Assembly (NCBI GenBank): GCA_038533575.1
Contig: JBCAYL010000001.1
Coordinates: 1,082,226-1,146,225, forward strand
Direction of reading: 5' to 3'
Source of the DNA: Pseudomonadota bacterium
GTDB lineage: Bacteria > Pseudomonadota > Alphaproteobacteria > Rhodobacterales > Rhodobacteraceae
DNA: 64,000 bases
Positions 20,805 to 29,799 of this stretch are shown piece by piece; positions within the stretch are counted from its first letter, which is position 1, and every line of letters starts with the position of its first letter. Both the position numbers and the translations under genes were made by a program. The notes under the pieces are model-generated. The model saw nothing but the letters and a program-made list of their open reading frames with translations, was not told the origin of the DNA and did not search any database.

Positions 20805-21335
20805 TTAGGCCAGGGACTCGTTGGCCCAGGTCTGGAAGTCGGCGATCTTCTCGCTCCAGGCAATCTCGCCCGCCACGATCGCTTTGCCGAACTCGACGAC
20901 CTCCGCCACCGTGGGCGCGCCGAGATCCATCTGCAGCCCGAAGACCCAGGCCATGATCACGAGGCCGAAGAACTTTCCCGAAAAGCTCTGCATCCGCAGG
21001 ATACCGCACAGGACGACAAAGCAGAGGAAGGCCGCGAGCGGATCGGTGTAGAGCGCGATGAGCTCCGCCCGTTCGCCGAAGTCGTAGGCCTCGAGAAGCA
21101 TCGCGGAGGGCGCGGCCACGCAGGCCAGCATCGCCGAGCACCAGCCCGCAGCCATACCCGCGAGAAGCGCGACGTAGCCCGTCATGCCCACCTTGACCTT
21201 GCCGCCGCCGCGCTTGGCAAGCTTCATGGGCACGGTACCCTCGGCGCCCGCTGTCTGCGTCATGGTGCGCCCGGACTCGATGCGGGCCAGCCGCTCTTCC
21301 CACGCGCGCTTTCGATCTTGGCTCAAGGTCGACAT
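20805..21335 (-). CDS. Membrane protein of unknown function in suf operon
   Basis: A 176-residue protein with a charged N-terminus (SQDRKRAWEERLARIESGR), then about three hydrophobic segments (TGYVALLAGMAAGWCSAMLACVA, PLAAFLCFVVLCGILRM, FFGLVIMAWVFGLQMDL). The C-terminus is amphipathic (FGKAIVAGEIAWSEKIADFQTW). No family recognised. It lies between the two small membrane proteins and sufC, on the same strand, with 130 bases to sufC. Confidence 0.8.
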   Translation of the reverse strand: MSTLSQDRKRAWEERLARIESGRTMTQTAGAEGTVPMKLAKRGGGKVKVGMTGYVALLAGMAAGWCSAMLACVAAPSAMLLEAYDFGERAELIALYTDPLAAFLCFVVLCGILRMQSFSGKFFGLVIMAWVFGLQMDLGAPTVAEVVEFGKAIVAGEIAWSEKIADFQTWANESLA

Positions 21336-21419
21336 ATCTCAATCCCCTTTTGCCCCCACCCATGCACGTTAGGGGCGAAACGGGGCCGGATTGCGGCAAC
21401 CTTTTGGAAAACCTGCGCC

Positions 21420-21593
21420 TCATTTGCGCCGCATCCCGAGGAGTGAATTTCCGAATAGAGAGCCGAGAAACCCGGAGAGCGCGGCCAGGGTCACGAGCTG
21501 CCAGGCCGCGAGCGCGTCGGTGATCGCGTCGACGACGAAAGCGAAGCCCGCGCAGAAGATCGCGGTGGCCGTGGCAGCGAAAAGTCGGCTCAT
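21420..21593 (-). CDS. 57-residue membrane protein in suf operon
   Basis: A short frame starting at ATG that overlaps the stop of the preceding gene by ATGA, ending TGA. The product MSRLFAATATAIFCAGFAFV... has two hydrophobic segments (about residues 4-21 and 31-53) and a basic end, GMRRK. The coupling overlap and the hydrophobic pattern support a real gene. No family recognised. Confidence 0.65.
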   Translation of the reverse strand: MSRLFAATATAIFCAGFAFVVDAITDALAAWQLVTLAALSGFLGSLFGNSLLGMRRK

Positions 21594-21958
21594 GGCGCGA
21601 TCGGCCCGTCGTCATGGTGGCCCTGCCGAGGGCTTCCACGCCGCACACGCTCCTCGGCGTAGAGGAGTTCGACATCAAGGCGCTTCGCCGCTGCGATCGC
21701 CCGCGAGGCGCGCGGGAAATGGAAAGTCGCCAGACACGCCGCGATCCCGAAGGCCATCGCGCCCCACAGCGCAGTCTCGGGGAGCCCGGTCAGCAACTTC
21801 AGCGTGAGCAGGCCGGGAAAGCCGAGCACGAACAGCGCCACGGCGATCGCCGCACCGCCGGCGGAAAAGATCAGCCAGGCCTCACGACCCGCCGACCTGC
21901 GCGAGGTTCTGGCAATGCGCGCCTTCTGCGCCTGCGTATATGTCTGCGCGTCGTCCAT
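21590..21958 (-). CDS. Small membrane protein in suf operon
   Basis: A 122-residue protein with a polar N-terminus, two helices in the middle (WLIFSAGGAAIAVALFVLGFPGLL and ALWGAMAFGIAACLATFHF) and a polar, histidine-containing C-terminus. It starts 18 bases after the sufB stop and overlaps the 57-residue gene by 4 bases. No family recognised. Confidence 0.78.
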   Translation of the reverse strand: MDDAQTYTQAQKARIARTSRRSAGREAWLIFSAGGAAIAVALFVLGFPGLLTLKLLTGLPETALWGAMAFGIAACLATFHFPRASRAIAAAKRLDVELLYAEERVRRGSPRQGHHDDGPIAP

Positions 21959-21976
21959 GGTGCCGGTGCGCTCGGA

Positions 21977-23506
21977 TCAGCCCACCGATCCCTCGAGCGA
22001 GATCGCCACGAGCTGCTGCGCTTCCATCGCGAACTCCATGGGCAGGGCCTGCAGCACTTCCTTGCAGAAGCCGTTGACCACGAGCGCCACCGCCTCTTCC
22101 TCGTCCATGCCGCGCTGGCGGCAGTAGAAGAGCTGGTCGTCATCGACCTTCGAGGTCGTCGCCTCGTGCTCCACCCGGCTCGAGTTGTTCTTCACCTCGA
22201 TATAGGGGACGGTATGCGCCCCGCAGGTATCGCCGATGAGGAGACTGTCGCACTGGGTGTAGTTGCGGCTGTTCTTGGCGCGATTGTGCATCGTCACAAG
22301 GCCGCGATAGGTATTCTGGGCCTTGCCCGCGCTGATCCCCTTCGAGACGATGCGCGACTTCGTGTTCTTGCCCAGGTGGATCATCTTCGTGCCGGTATCG
22401 GCCTGCTGGAGGTTGTTGGCGATGGCGATGGAGTAAAACTCGCCCTGGCTCTCCTCTCCCCGGAGGATGCAGGACGGATACTTCCACGTGACGGCCGAGC
22501 CGGTCTCCACCTGCGTCCACATCACCTTAGAGCGGTCGCCCCGGCAATCGGCGCGCTTGGTGACGAAGTTGTAGATGCCGCCCTTGCCCTCTTCATCGCC
22601 CGGGAACCAGTTCTGCACCGTGGAATACTTCACCTCCGCGTCGTCCATGACGACAATCTCCACGACCGCTGCATGGAGTTGCGCGATATCGCGCTGGGGC
22701 GCGGTGCAGCCTTCGAGGTAGCTCACATAGGCCTCGCGGTCGCAGATGATGAGCGTGCGCTCAAACTGGCCGGTGTTTTCCGCGTTAATCCGGAAATAGG
22801 TGGAAAGCTCCATAGGGCAGCGCACCCCCGGCGGGACATAGACGAACGAGCCGTCGGAGAAGACGGCCGAATTCAGCCCGGCATAGTAGTTGTCCGACGG
22901 CGGGATGACGGAGCCGATATACTTTTTCACGAGGTCCGGGTAATCCTTGATCGCCTCGGAGATCGAGCAGAAGATCACGCCCTTTTCGGCGAGCTCCTTC
23001 TTGAAGGTCGTACCCACGGAGACGCTGTCGAAGACCGCGTCGACCGCAACACGGCGTTCAGAATTGTCCTCGGGCGTCGCGTCCACCTCTTCGACGCCTG
23101 CGAGGATTTTCTGCTCCTTCAGCGGAATGCCGAGCTTGGTGTAGGTCTCCAGAAGCTTCGGATCGACCTCGTCTAGCGACTTCGGCTTTTCCTCCATGCT
23201 CTTCGGGCGCGCGTAGTAATACTGGTCCTGCAGGTCGATCTTCGGGAAATCGACCATCGCCCAATCGGGCTCTTTCATGGAAAGCCAGCGCTGGTAGGCG
23301 TTGAGGCGCCATTCGAGCATCCATTCGGGCTCGTCGTTCTTGGCGGAGATCAGGCGCACGATGTCCTCGGAGAGGCCCTTCGGCGCGTAGTCCATCTCGA
23401 TCTCGGTTTCCCAGCCGTGCTTGTACTTGCCGGCCAGCGCCGCGACCTTGGCGACGGTGTCTTCCTCGACGCCTTCTTTGACCTTCATCGTGTCAAGTGC
23501 TGCCAT
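21977..23506 (-). CDS. sufB: Fe-S assembly scaffold protein SufB
   Basis: Scaffold subunit on which the SUF system builds Fe-S clusters. The 509-residue protein starts [16 protein letters not shown], ten codons inside a longer open frame, with clear family blocks: [53 protein letters not shown] and [18 protein letters not shown]. The conserved late Cys lies in [14 protein letters not shown]. It follows the iscS-like gene by 11 bases. Confidence 0.97.
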   Translation of the reverse strand: MAALDTMKVKEGVEEDTVAKVAALAGKYKHGWETEIEMDYAPKGLSEDIVRLISAKNDEPEWMLEWRLNAYQRWLSMKEPDWAMVDFPKIDLQDQYYYARPKSMEEKPKSLDEVDPKLLETYTKLGIPLKEQKILAGVEEVDATPEDNSERRVAVDAVFDSVSVGTTFKKELAEKGVIFCSISEAIKDYPDLVKKYIGSVIPPSDNYYAGLNSAVFSDGSFVYVPPGVRCPMELSTYFRINAENTGQFERTLIICDREAYVSYLEGCTAPQRDIAQLHAAVVEIVVMDDAEVKYSTVQNWFPGDEEGKGGIYNFVTKRADCRGDRSKVMWTQVETGSAVTWKYPSCILRGEESQGEFYSIAIANNLQQADTGTKMIHLGKNTKSRIVSKGISAGKAQNTYRGLVTMHNRAKNSRNYTQCDSLLIGDTCGAHTVPYIEVKNNSSRVEHEATTSKVDDDQLFYCRQRGMDEEEAVALVVNGFCKEVLQALPMEFAMEAQQLVAISLEGSVG

Positions 23507-23517
23507 GGATCTTCCTC

Positions 23518-24561
23518 TCACGCTGCTCTGGCGCAAATCTTTTCGTATTTCGAGGCCCAGGTGTTTGCGAACCTGCGCACGTCTTCCTCCGTCGTGGCGG
23601 GCCCGATGGAGACGCGGAGAGCCTGGCTGGCCTCGGTCGCGTCATAGCCCATCGCCGTCAGCACGCCCGAGGCCCGGACCTTCCCGCTCGAGCAGGCTGA
23701 GCCCGCCGATACGGCGAAGCCCGCGAGGTCCATCTGCATCACCTGCGTCTCGCCCTTCCAGCCGGGTGCGATGAAGCAGGAGGTGTTGGGCAAGCGTGCG
23801 GCGCCTTTCCCGACAAAAATAATATTGTTCGTCACGGCTTCCAGAGTTGTTTCTAGAATATTTCTAAATTCCTCGACGCGGCTCCAGACCCCGGTTTCGA
23901 GATCCCGGCTCGCGGCCTCCGCGGCCGCGCCGAAGCCCGCGATGCCGATGACATTCTCCGTGCCCGAGCGCCGCCCCATCTCCTGCCCGCCGCCGCGGAT
24001 CTGCGCGGGGACATCCACGCCCTGCCGCACGATGAGCGCGCCCACGCCCTTGGGCCCGCCGAGCTTGTGGGCGGAGACGAGCGCCATCTCGGCCCCCGAC
24101 CAGGCAAAAGAAACCGGCACCTTGCCGAAGGCCTGCGTGAAATCGCTCACCGCGATCCCGGCGGGCAGCGTCTGCATGACCCCGGTCTCGGAATTGGCGA
24201 GCTGCAGGGTCGTTGCCGCTGGATCGCGCACGGTCACCGCCCCGTCGCGCGACACCGGGAGCGAGGCGTCCGCGTAGGCGCGCACCGCGTCATGCTCCAC
24301 CGCCGCGCCCGCGAGCTCGCGCCCCGACAGTGCCAGCGCCGCCGCCTCGGTGGCCGAGGACGTGAAGACGATGTCAGCGCCCGACGCCCCGATCGCCTCC
24401 GCGATCTGCGCCCGCGCCTTCTCCACGATGGCCTTGGCCGCGCGCCCTTCCGCATGGACGGAGGACGGGTTCCCCAGCGCATCCATGGCCGCGATCATCG
24501 CCGCGCGCGCCTCCGCCCGCAGCGGCGACGTGGCATTATAGTCGAGATACACCCGCTGCAT
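23518..24561 (-). CDS. Cysteine desulfurase, IscS/NifS-like (group I)
   Basis: A 347-residue PLP enzyme, short for IscS. The PLP lysine is in [15 protein letters not shown] and the active-site loop has GSACSSGKV, the group I Cys context. The start [15 protein letters not shown] is standard. It lies between iscR and sufB, so the operon holds two desulfurases of different groups. The stretch encoding [20 protein letters not shown] uses codons such as AGA, CTA, ACA and ATT unlike the rest of the gene, and contains an Irr-like box. Confidence 0.93.
   Translation of the reverse strand: MQRVYLDYNATSPLRAEARAAMIAAMDALGNPSSVHAEGRAAKAIVEKARAQIAEAIGASGADIVFTSSATEAAALALSGRELAGAAVEHDAVRAYADASLPVSRDGAVTVRDPAATTLQLANSETGVMQTLPAGIAVSDFTQAFGKVPVSFAWSGAEMALVSAHKLGGPKGVGALIVRQGVDVPAQIRGGGQEMGRRSGTENVIGIAGFGAAAEAASRDLETGVWSRVEEFRNILETTLEAVTNNIIFVGKGAARLPNTSCFIAPGWKGETQVMQMDLAGFAVSAGSACSSGKVRASGVLTAMGYDATEASQALRVSIGPATTEEDVRRFANTWASKYEKICARAA
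23852..23868. promoter_or_regulatory. Intragenic Irr-like box upstream of sufB
   Basis: TCTAGAA-TAT-TTCTAAA differs from the ICE pattern TTTAGAA-N3-TTCTAAA at one position. It lies inside the iscS-like coding sequence, about 350 bases before sufB, in an AT-rich patch that also has a TATTAT on the minus strand that could act as a -10. An internal, iron-controlled promoter for sufB onward is possible. Site match seen; function inferred. Confidence 0.4.
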
Positions 24562-24595
24562 CAGAGCTCGGTCCCCGGTTTCTTTGTGCGTCGTA

Positions 24596-24625
24596 CCTCG
24601 GGGTCTGGGGCAGAGCCCCAGTCCG
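24596..24625. repeat. REP-like intergenic palindrome, copy 2
   Basis: CTCGGGGT is followed by a perfect stem CTGGGGC-AGA-GCCCCAG at 24605-24621, in the 79-base gap between iscR and the iscS-like gene. It shares the CTCGGGG lead and GGGGC core with copies at 8372 and 30807. Being inside the operon leader, it could also affect mRNA processing between iscR and the rest. Confidence 0.5.
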
Positions 24626-24640
24626 CTCGCGCCGTCACGC

Positions 24641-25099
24641 TCATTCGTCGACCACCTCGAAGAGCGAAGGCACGGCCGGGCACGGCGTCAGGTCATTGCG
24701 CACGACATCGCTGAGCCGGGTCTGGTGGAGAAAGACGTAGACATGGGCCGACAGCCCTTCCCAGAGCCGGTTCGTCATGCTCTGCGCCCGCGACCCCGAC
24801 ACCGCGCCCGAGGCCCCTGCCCCGGTATGCATCGCGCTCACCGTTTCATCCACCGCGCCGAGGATCTCGGCCACGCGGATCTCTGTGGCCGCCCGCGCGA
24901 GCTTGTAGCCCCCGCCCGGCCCGCGCACCGATGAGACGAGCCCGGCCCGGCGCAGTTTCACGAAGAGCTGCTCGAGATAGGGCAGCGAGATAGCCTGCCG
25001 CTTGGATATCTCGCCGAGCGAGACCAGCACGTCCTCGCCCTGCAGCGCGATATCGGCCAGTGCCACCATCGCGTAGCGTCCCTTGGTCGAAAGCTTCAT
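24641..25099 (-). CDS. iscR: Rrf2-family regulator IscR, single-cysteine type
   Basis: Transcription regulator of Fe-S genes. The 152-residue protein has the Rrf2 winged helix (MKLSTKGRYAMVALADIAL, LPYLEQLFVKLRRAGLVSSVRGPGGGYKLAR). The three clustered cysteines that bind [2Fe-2S] in E. coli IscR are absent: the region is MHTGAGASGAVSGSRAQSM. The only cysteine is in LTPCPAVP near the C-terminus. A single-Cys IscR with unusual cluster ligation is known from Rhodobacter. It is the first gene of the suf operon. The start is MKLSTKGRY, not an upstream in-frame start. Confidence 0.93.
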   Translation of the reverse strand: MKLSTKGRYAMVALADIALQGEDVLVSLGEISKRQAISLPYLEQLFVKLRRAGLVSSVRGPGGGYKLARAATEIRVAEILGAVDETVSAMHTGAGASGAVSGSRAQSMTNRLWEGLSAHVYVFLHQTRLSDVVRNDLTPCPAVPSLFEVVDE

Positions 25100-25259
25100 C
25101 ACACGTCTCCATGGGCACCATGGCCCGCATCCATCGGCATCGCGGCCCGCAGCCTCATCCCGGAGCAACACTGGCACCAGGGAGCAATCGGGGGTCATCG
25201 GGAGTGATTGACCCTCATCGTCGGCATGTTTACGTCATGGCCACCGCGGCGGACCGCGG

Positions 25260-25276
25260 TTTAGAATTGTTCTAAA
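25260..25276. promoter_or_regulatory. Irr-type iron control element for the suf operon
   Basis: TTTAGAAT-T-GTTCTAAA matches the ICE palindrome with one symmetric deviation. It lies 160 bases before iscR and 54 bases before the divergent hydrolase gene, so it could control either or both. Irr control of suf/isc genes is established for several alphaproteobacteria; here it is inferred from the site. Confidence 0.7.
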
Positions 25277-25330
25277 ATGCTGTCGGGGGCACGTCAAGCG
25301 TCCCCATGGCCCCTGTCAGACTGGATGCCC

Positions 25331-25984
25331 ATGCCCGAGGTAATCTTTGCCGGTCCCGAAGGACGGCTCGAAGGCCGCTATCACCCGCAAAAACAAAAAG
25401 ACGCCCCGATCGCGATCGTGCTGCACCCGCATCCGCAATTCGGCGGCACGATGAACAACAAGGTCGTCTACAATCTGCACTACGCCTTCTACAACATGGG
25501 CTTCACCGTGCTGCGCTTCAACTTCCGGGGCGTGGGCCGCAGCCAGGGCGAATATGACCAGGGCGTGGGCGAATTGTCGGACGCCGCGAGCGCCCTCGAT
25601 TACCTGCAATCGATGAACAACAACTCCAAGCATTGCTGGGTGGCGGGCTTTTCCTTCGGCGCCTGGATCGGGATGCAGCTGCTCATGCGCCGGCCGGAGA
25701 TCACGGGCTTCATCTCGGTCTCCCCGCCCGCCAACATGTATGATTTCTCGTTCCTCGCGCCCTGCCCGTCCTCGGGCCTCATCATCAATGGCACCGGCGA
25801 TCGCGTGGCCCCGCCGGCGGACACCCAGACGCTGGTGGGCAAGCTTCACGAGCAGAAAGGCATCACGATCACCCACCAGGAGATCGAGGGCGCGGGGCAT
25901 TTCTTCGACGAGCCGCACATGGACACCATGATCGGCAACGTCACCGAATACGTGCAGCGCCGCCTGACCGAGACGACACGCTAG
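25331..25984 (+). CDS. Alpha/beta hydrolase
   Basis: A 217-residue cytoplasmic alpha/beta hydrolase. The oxyanion/strand region IVLHPHPQFGGTMNN, the nucleophile elbow GFSFGAW (Ser) and the catalytic His in IEGAGHFFDEPH are visible; an acidic residue is likely in NGTGDRVAPP. The start could be ATG 25331 or ATG 25325; an upstream ATG at 25277 abuts the Irr box and would add unrelated residues. Substrate unknown. It diverges from the suf operon. Confidence 0.85.
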   Translation: MPEVIFAGPEGRLEGRYHPQKQKDAPIAIVLHPHPQFGGTMNNKVVYNLHYAFYNMGFTVLRFNFRGVGRSQGEYDQGVGELSDAASALDYLQSMNNNSKHCWVAGFSFGAWIGMQLLMRRPEITGFISVSPPANMYDFSFLAPCPSSGLIINGTGDRVAPPADTQTLVGKLHEQKGITITHQEIEGAGHFFDEPHMDTMIGNVTEYVQRRLTETTR

Positions 25985-26017
25985 GCGCAGGGCGCGCCGC
26001 GCAGGAGACAGACGTCC

Positions 26018-26245
26018 ATGAATTCCGTAGAGACCCTCGCCACCAAGCTCGCCGATGACGTGCTCGCCGCGCAGGATGAGCTCGGCAATGACCGGCTTTT
26101 CGTGGAGATCGGCAATGTGCTCGCAGCGGCCTCCCAGACGCTCGAGGAAGCCTTCCTGACCGAGTGCCGCATCCGCATCGCCGAGAAAAAGGCCCGCGCG
26201 GCGCTCGAAGCTGCCGTCGCGGCTCACCGGTCGAGCGGCGGCTGA
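26018..26245 (+). CDS. Conserved-looking 75-residue protein of unknown function
   Basis: Starts MNSVETLATKLADDVL after GCAGGAGACAG (ribosome-binding site) and is predicted to be entirely helical, with Leu/Ala heptads and a basic stretch (CRIRIAEKKAR). No domain recognised. It follows the hydrolase by 33 bases on the same strand and is probably cotranscribed. Confidence 0.7.
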   Translation: MNSVETLATKLADDVLAAQDELGNDRLFVEIGNVLAAASQTLEEAFLTECRIRIAEKKARAALEAAVAAHRSSGG

Positions 26246-26382
26246 CCCCAGGCACACGCTTCGGCGCCGGATCTACACTCGCAGCATGCGCTGAGCCGGC
26301 CCTTTTCGGAGGGTAAAGCGGGCTGAGTGCGCGCGCACATCGCTCGCACAAGCGCACCTGCGACAATTCTGAAAGCATTCGA

Positions 26383-26400
26383 TGTATACAAATGCATACC
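26383..26400. promoter_or_regulatory. Operator-like TGTATACA/TGCATACC repeat before icd
   Basis: TGTATACA-AA-TGCATACC: two similar 8-mers ten bases apart (one helical turn), the first a perfect palindrome, about 45 bases before the icd start. The form resembles GntR-family operators. The regulator is unknown. Confidence 0.35.
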
Positions 26401-26443
26401 TTCAGATTATGGAGCAACAAAAGCGCATCCGAAAGGAAACTCC

Positions 26444-28627
26444 ATGTCCACCTTCTCCGGCACCGATATCGTCTACACCACCGTCGATGAGGCTCCCGAA
26501 CTGGCCAGCGCCTCCCTCCTGCCCATCGTGAAATTCTTCGCCAAGGCGGCGGACGTGACCGTGGAGACGCGCGACATCTCGCTCGCCGGGCGCATCATCG
26601 CGACCTTTCCCGAAGTGCTCACCGATGCGCAGGCGCAATCGGACGACCTCGCCGCGCTGGGCGACTGGGTGAAAACGGCCGAGGCCAACGTCATCAAGCT
26701 GCCCAATATCTCCGCCTCCGTTCCGCAGCTCGAGGCCGCCATCAAGGAGCTCCAGGACAAGGGATACGCGCTGCCCGATTACCCCGCCGACCCTAAGACC
26801 GACGCCGAGAAGGCCGTGCGCGCGAAGTATGACACGATCAAGGGCTCGGCTGTGAATCCGGTCCTCCGCGAAGGAAATTCGGACCGCCGCGCCGCCACCG
26901 CCGTCAAGAACTACGCCAAGGCCAACCCGCACCGCATGGGCAAATGGTCCGCGGCGTCGAAGACCCATGTCGCCTCCATGACGGGCGATGATTTCTACGC
27001 CAACGAGACCTCCACCACGGTCACAGCCGCGCAGACGGGCGCGGCCACGATCCGGCTGAACGGCAAGACGCTGAAGGACGGCGTGGCGCTCGCCGAAGGC
27101 ACCGTGGTCGACGCGTCCTTCATGTCCGCAGCCGCGCTGCGCACGTTCCTCGAGGCCGAGATCGCGAGCATGGAGCCCGGCGTCCTCTTCTCGCTCCACA
27201 TGAAGGCCACGATGATGAAGGTCTCCGACCCGATCATCTTCGGTCACGCCGTCTCCGTTTACCTTGCGCCGTTCTTCGAAAAGCACGGCGCGGCGCTGAA
27301 AAAGCTGGGGGTGAGCCCCAATGGCGGCATCGGCTCGATCGAGGCGGCCATCGCTGGCCACGCCGAGCTCGAAGCAGATCTGAAAGCCGCGCTCGCCGCG
27401 GGCCCGGCCATGTACATGGTCAATTCCGACAAGGGCATCACGAACCTTCACGTCCCCTCCGACGTCATCATCGATGCCTCCATGCCCGCCGTGATCCGCG
27501 CGGGCGGCAAGGGCTGGGGCCCGGACGGGAACGAGGCGGACACCAAATGCGTGATCCCGGACCGCTGCTATTCCACGGTCTATGACGAGACGATCAACTT
27601 CTTCAAAGCCAACGGCGCCCTCGACGTGACCACCGCAGGTGCCGTTCAAAACGTGGGTCTCATGGCCCAGAAGGCGGAGGAATACGGCTCACACCCCACC
27701 ACCTTCGAGATCCCGGAGGCAGGGACCATCGAGGTCGTCGCCGCCAATGGCGACGTGCTTCATTCCCACGCGGTCGCGCCCGGCGATATCTGGCGGATGT
27801 CGAGCGCCAAGAAGGCCCCCATCGAGGACTGGGTGAAGCTCGCCATCGAGCGTCAGGCCGCCACTGGCGCGCAGGCGATCTTCTGGCTCGACGCCCATCG
27901 TGCCCACGACGCGGAGCTCATCGAGAAGGTGAAGCCCCTCCTTGAAGCCGCTGGCGTCGCAGACAAATTCGAGATCATGGCCCCGCGCGAGGCGACCCGC
28001 CTCACGCTGGAAACCATCACGCAGGGCAAGGACAGCATCGCCATCACGGGCAACGTCCTGCGCGACTACCTCACCGACCTCTTCCCGATCCTCGAGCTCG
28101 GCACTTCCGCCAAGATGCTCTCCATCGTCAAGCTCATGCAGGGCGGCGGTCTCTTCGAAACGGGCGCGGGCGGCTCGGCCCCGAAGCACGTCCAGCAGCT
28201 CGTGGAAGAAAACCACCTCCGCTGGGACAGCCTCGGAGAGTTCTGCGCTCTGGGCGAGAGCTTCGATTTTCTCGCCAATGCCACCGGCAACGAGAAGGCC
28301 GCCGCGCTGGCCAAAGGCGTCGAGGCGGCCACGCAGGGCGTGCTCGATCATGAGCGCTCCCCGGGGCGCAAGGTCGGTCAGCCCGACAACCGCGACAGCC
28401 ACTACTGGTTTGCCCGCTACTGGGCGGAAGCGCTCGCCACGGGTCCGCTCGGCGATCACTTCAAGCCCGTCGCCGAAGCCCTTGCCAAAGGTGAAGAAAA
28501 GATCGTTGCCGAGCTCGCCGAAGTCCGCGGCAAGCCCGCCGATATCGGTGGCTACTACAAGGCAGATCCCGAGAAGCTCGCCCGCGTCATGCGCCCCTCG
28601 GCCACGCTCAACGCGATCTTCGACTGA
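26444..28627 (+). CDS. icd: Isocitrate dehydrogenase, NADP-dependent, monomeric type
   Basis: TCA-cycle oxidation of isocitrate to 2-oxoglutarate. The 727-residue length and the N-terminus ([42 protein letters not shown]) are those of the monomeric IDH family, unrelated in length to the 45-kDa dimeric enzyme. Substrate-loop and metal-site blocks such as [14 protein letters not shown] and [15 protein letters not shown] are present. GAAAGGAAAC is the ribosome-binding site. The upstream open codons from 26327 cross the operator region and are rejected. Confidence 0.96.
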   Translation: MSTFSGTDIVYTTVDEAPELASASLLPIVKFFAKAADVTVETRDISLAGRIIATFPEVLTDAQAQSDDLAALGDWVKTAEANVIKLPNISASVPQLEAAIKELQDKGYALPDYPADPKTDAEKAVRAKYDTIKGSAVNPVLREGNSDRRAATAVKNYAKANPHRMGKWSAASKTHVASMTGDDFYANETSTTVTAAQTGAATIRLNGKTLKDGVALAEGTVVDASFMSAAALRTFLEAEIASMEPGVLFSLHMKATMMKVSDPIIFGHAVSVYLAPFFEKHGAALKKLGVSPNGGIGSIEAAIAGHAELEADLKAALAAGPAMYMVNSDKGITNLHVPSDVIIDASMPAVIRAGGKGWGPDGNEADTKCVIPDRCYSTVYDETINFFKANGALDVTTAGAVQNVGLMAQKAEEYGSHPTTFEIPEAGTIEVVAANGDVLHSHAVAPGDIWRMSSAKKAPIEDWVKLAIERQAATGAQAIFWLDAHRAHDAELIEKVKPLLEAAGVADKFEIMAPREATRLTLETITQGKDSIAITGNVLRDYLTDLFPILELGTSAKMLSIVKLMQGGGLFETGAGGSAPKHVQQLVEENHLRWDSLGEFCALGESFDFLANATGNEKAAALAKGVEAATQGVLDHERSPGRKVGQPDNRDSHYWFARYWAEALATGPLGDHFKPVAEALAKGEEKIVAELAEVRGKPADIGGYYKADPEKLARVMRPSATLNAIFD

Positions 28628-28634
28628 CCATGCT

Positions 28635-28655
28635 GCCCCGGCCTCGCGCCGGGGC
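28635..28655 (+). terminator. GC-rich hairpin after icd
   Basis: GCCCCGGC-CTCGC-GCCGGGGC, an 8-bp perfect stem 8 bases after the icd stop. No T-run follows, so it is at best a pause site or mRNA 3'-end stabiliser. Confidence 0.35.
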
Positions 28656-28713
28656 CCCTCTTGCCCGGATTTTCGCCGCCCCCGGGGCGATCATCTGTGA
28701 TAGGCTCACGGCG

Positions 28714-29019
28714 ATGTCCGAGATCATCGCTCCCGTGCGTCCCCAAACACAGAAGAAAACAGAGCGTCCGCCGCTCTGGAAAGTCATCCTGCTCAATGAT
28801 GATTTCACGCCCCGTGCCTTCGTCACCAAGGTGCTGATGGGCCTCTTTCACATGTCCGAGGGAGAGGCGGAGGCCGTCATGCTGGCCGCGCACATGAAAG
28901 GCAGCTGTGTCGTCGCCGTCTTCACCCGCGAGATTGCGGAGACGAAGGCCCGCCAAGGCACCGATGTGGGCGCGCGGGCCGGTTACCCGCTCACCTTCAC
29001 CACCGAGCGCGACAGCTGA
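28714..29019 (+). CDS. clpS: Clp protease adaptor ClpS
   Basis: Delivers N-degron substrates to ClpAP. The 101-residue protein has the ClpS core PPLWKVILLNDDFTPRAFVTKVL, with the Asn-Asp pair that binds the N-terminal amine, and the helix HMSEGEAEAVMLAAHMKG. The start MSEIIAPVRPQTQKK is preferred; the frame is open 28 codons upstream but that part includes the icd hairpin. clpA is not in the window. Confidence 0.95.
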   Translation: MSEIIAPVRPQTQKKTERPPLWKVILLNDDFTPRAFVTKVLMGLFHMSEGEAEAVMLAAHMKGSCVVAVFTREIAETKARQGTDVGARAGYPLTFTTERDS

Positions 29020-29121
29020 GGCTGCACATTCGCTGGGCAGACGCGCCCGAAGCCCCGGAAGACACCCATCTTTTCCCGCCGACGGCTGGACAGCGCCGGG
29101 TGCGCCGATAGCTAAGGGCGC

Positions 29122-29748
29122 ATGCCAGCACCAACACGCTTCAATGACGCCGATGACGTCTCCCACACCACGCTCGAAGACATCCAAGGCCTCGGCATCG
29201 GGTGCTTTCTGACCTCCCTGGGCCTCGTCTTTCTCACCCATTTGGGCTTTCTGACCGGCCAGTCGGCGGGCCTCGCGCTCCTCATTGCCTATCCCACCGG
29301 GTGGAGCTTTGGCACGGTCTTCTTTCTCGTGAACCTGCCCTTCTACATCTTCGCCTATATGCGGCTCGGCCTCGAGTTCACGCTCAAAAGCATCGCCTGC
29401 GTGACGCTCGTCTCGCTCATGTCCGATTACCTGCCGCTATTCATCGTCTTCGAGCGCCTCGATCCCGTGATCGGCACCATCGTCTTCGGCACGACCGTGG
29501 GCCTCGGCCTCCTCGCCTGCTTCCGCCACAAGGGCTCGCTCGGCGGGCTCGGCGTGGTGGCGCTCATCATCCAGGACAGGACCGGCTTCAAGGCGGGCTA
29601 CGTGCAGCTTATCGTCGATGCCGCGATCTTCGGCGTGGCGATCTTCCTCTTCCCCGCCTCCGTCGTGGCCTACTCGCTCCTCGGGGCGGTGGTGCTCAAC
29701 GGCGTCATCGCCTTCAACCACCGGCGCGACCGCTACATCGCCGACTAG
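29122..29748 (+). CDS. YitT-family membrane protein
   Basis: A 208-residue inner-membrane protein with five to six helices. The LALLIAYPTGWSFGTVFFLVNLPFYIFAY stretch is the hallmark of the YitT/DUF161 family, and the C-terminal NHRRDRYIAD is cytoplasmic. It lacks the C-terminal DUF2179 domain of longer YitT proteins. Function in the family is unclear. Confidence 0.8.
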   Translation: MPAPTRFNDADDVSHTTLEDIQGLGIGCFLTSLGLVFLTHLGFLTGQSAGLALLIAYPTGWSFGTVFFLVNLPFYIFAYMRLGLEFTLKSIACVTLVSLMSDYLPLFIVFERLDPVIGTIVFGTTVGLGLLACFRHKGSLGGLGVVALIIQDRTGFKAGYVQLIVDAAIFGVAIFLFPASVVAYSLLGAVVLNGVIAFNHRRDRYIAD

Positions 29749-29799
29749 CGGGGCCGGGCCTTCTGGGGCACAGTCGCGCGAGCCCCAGGAGATCCGACC

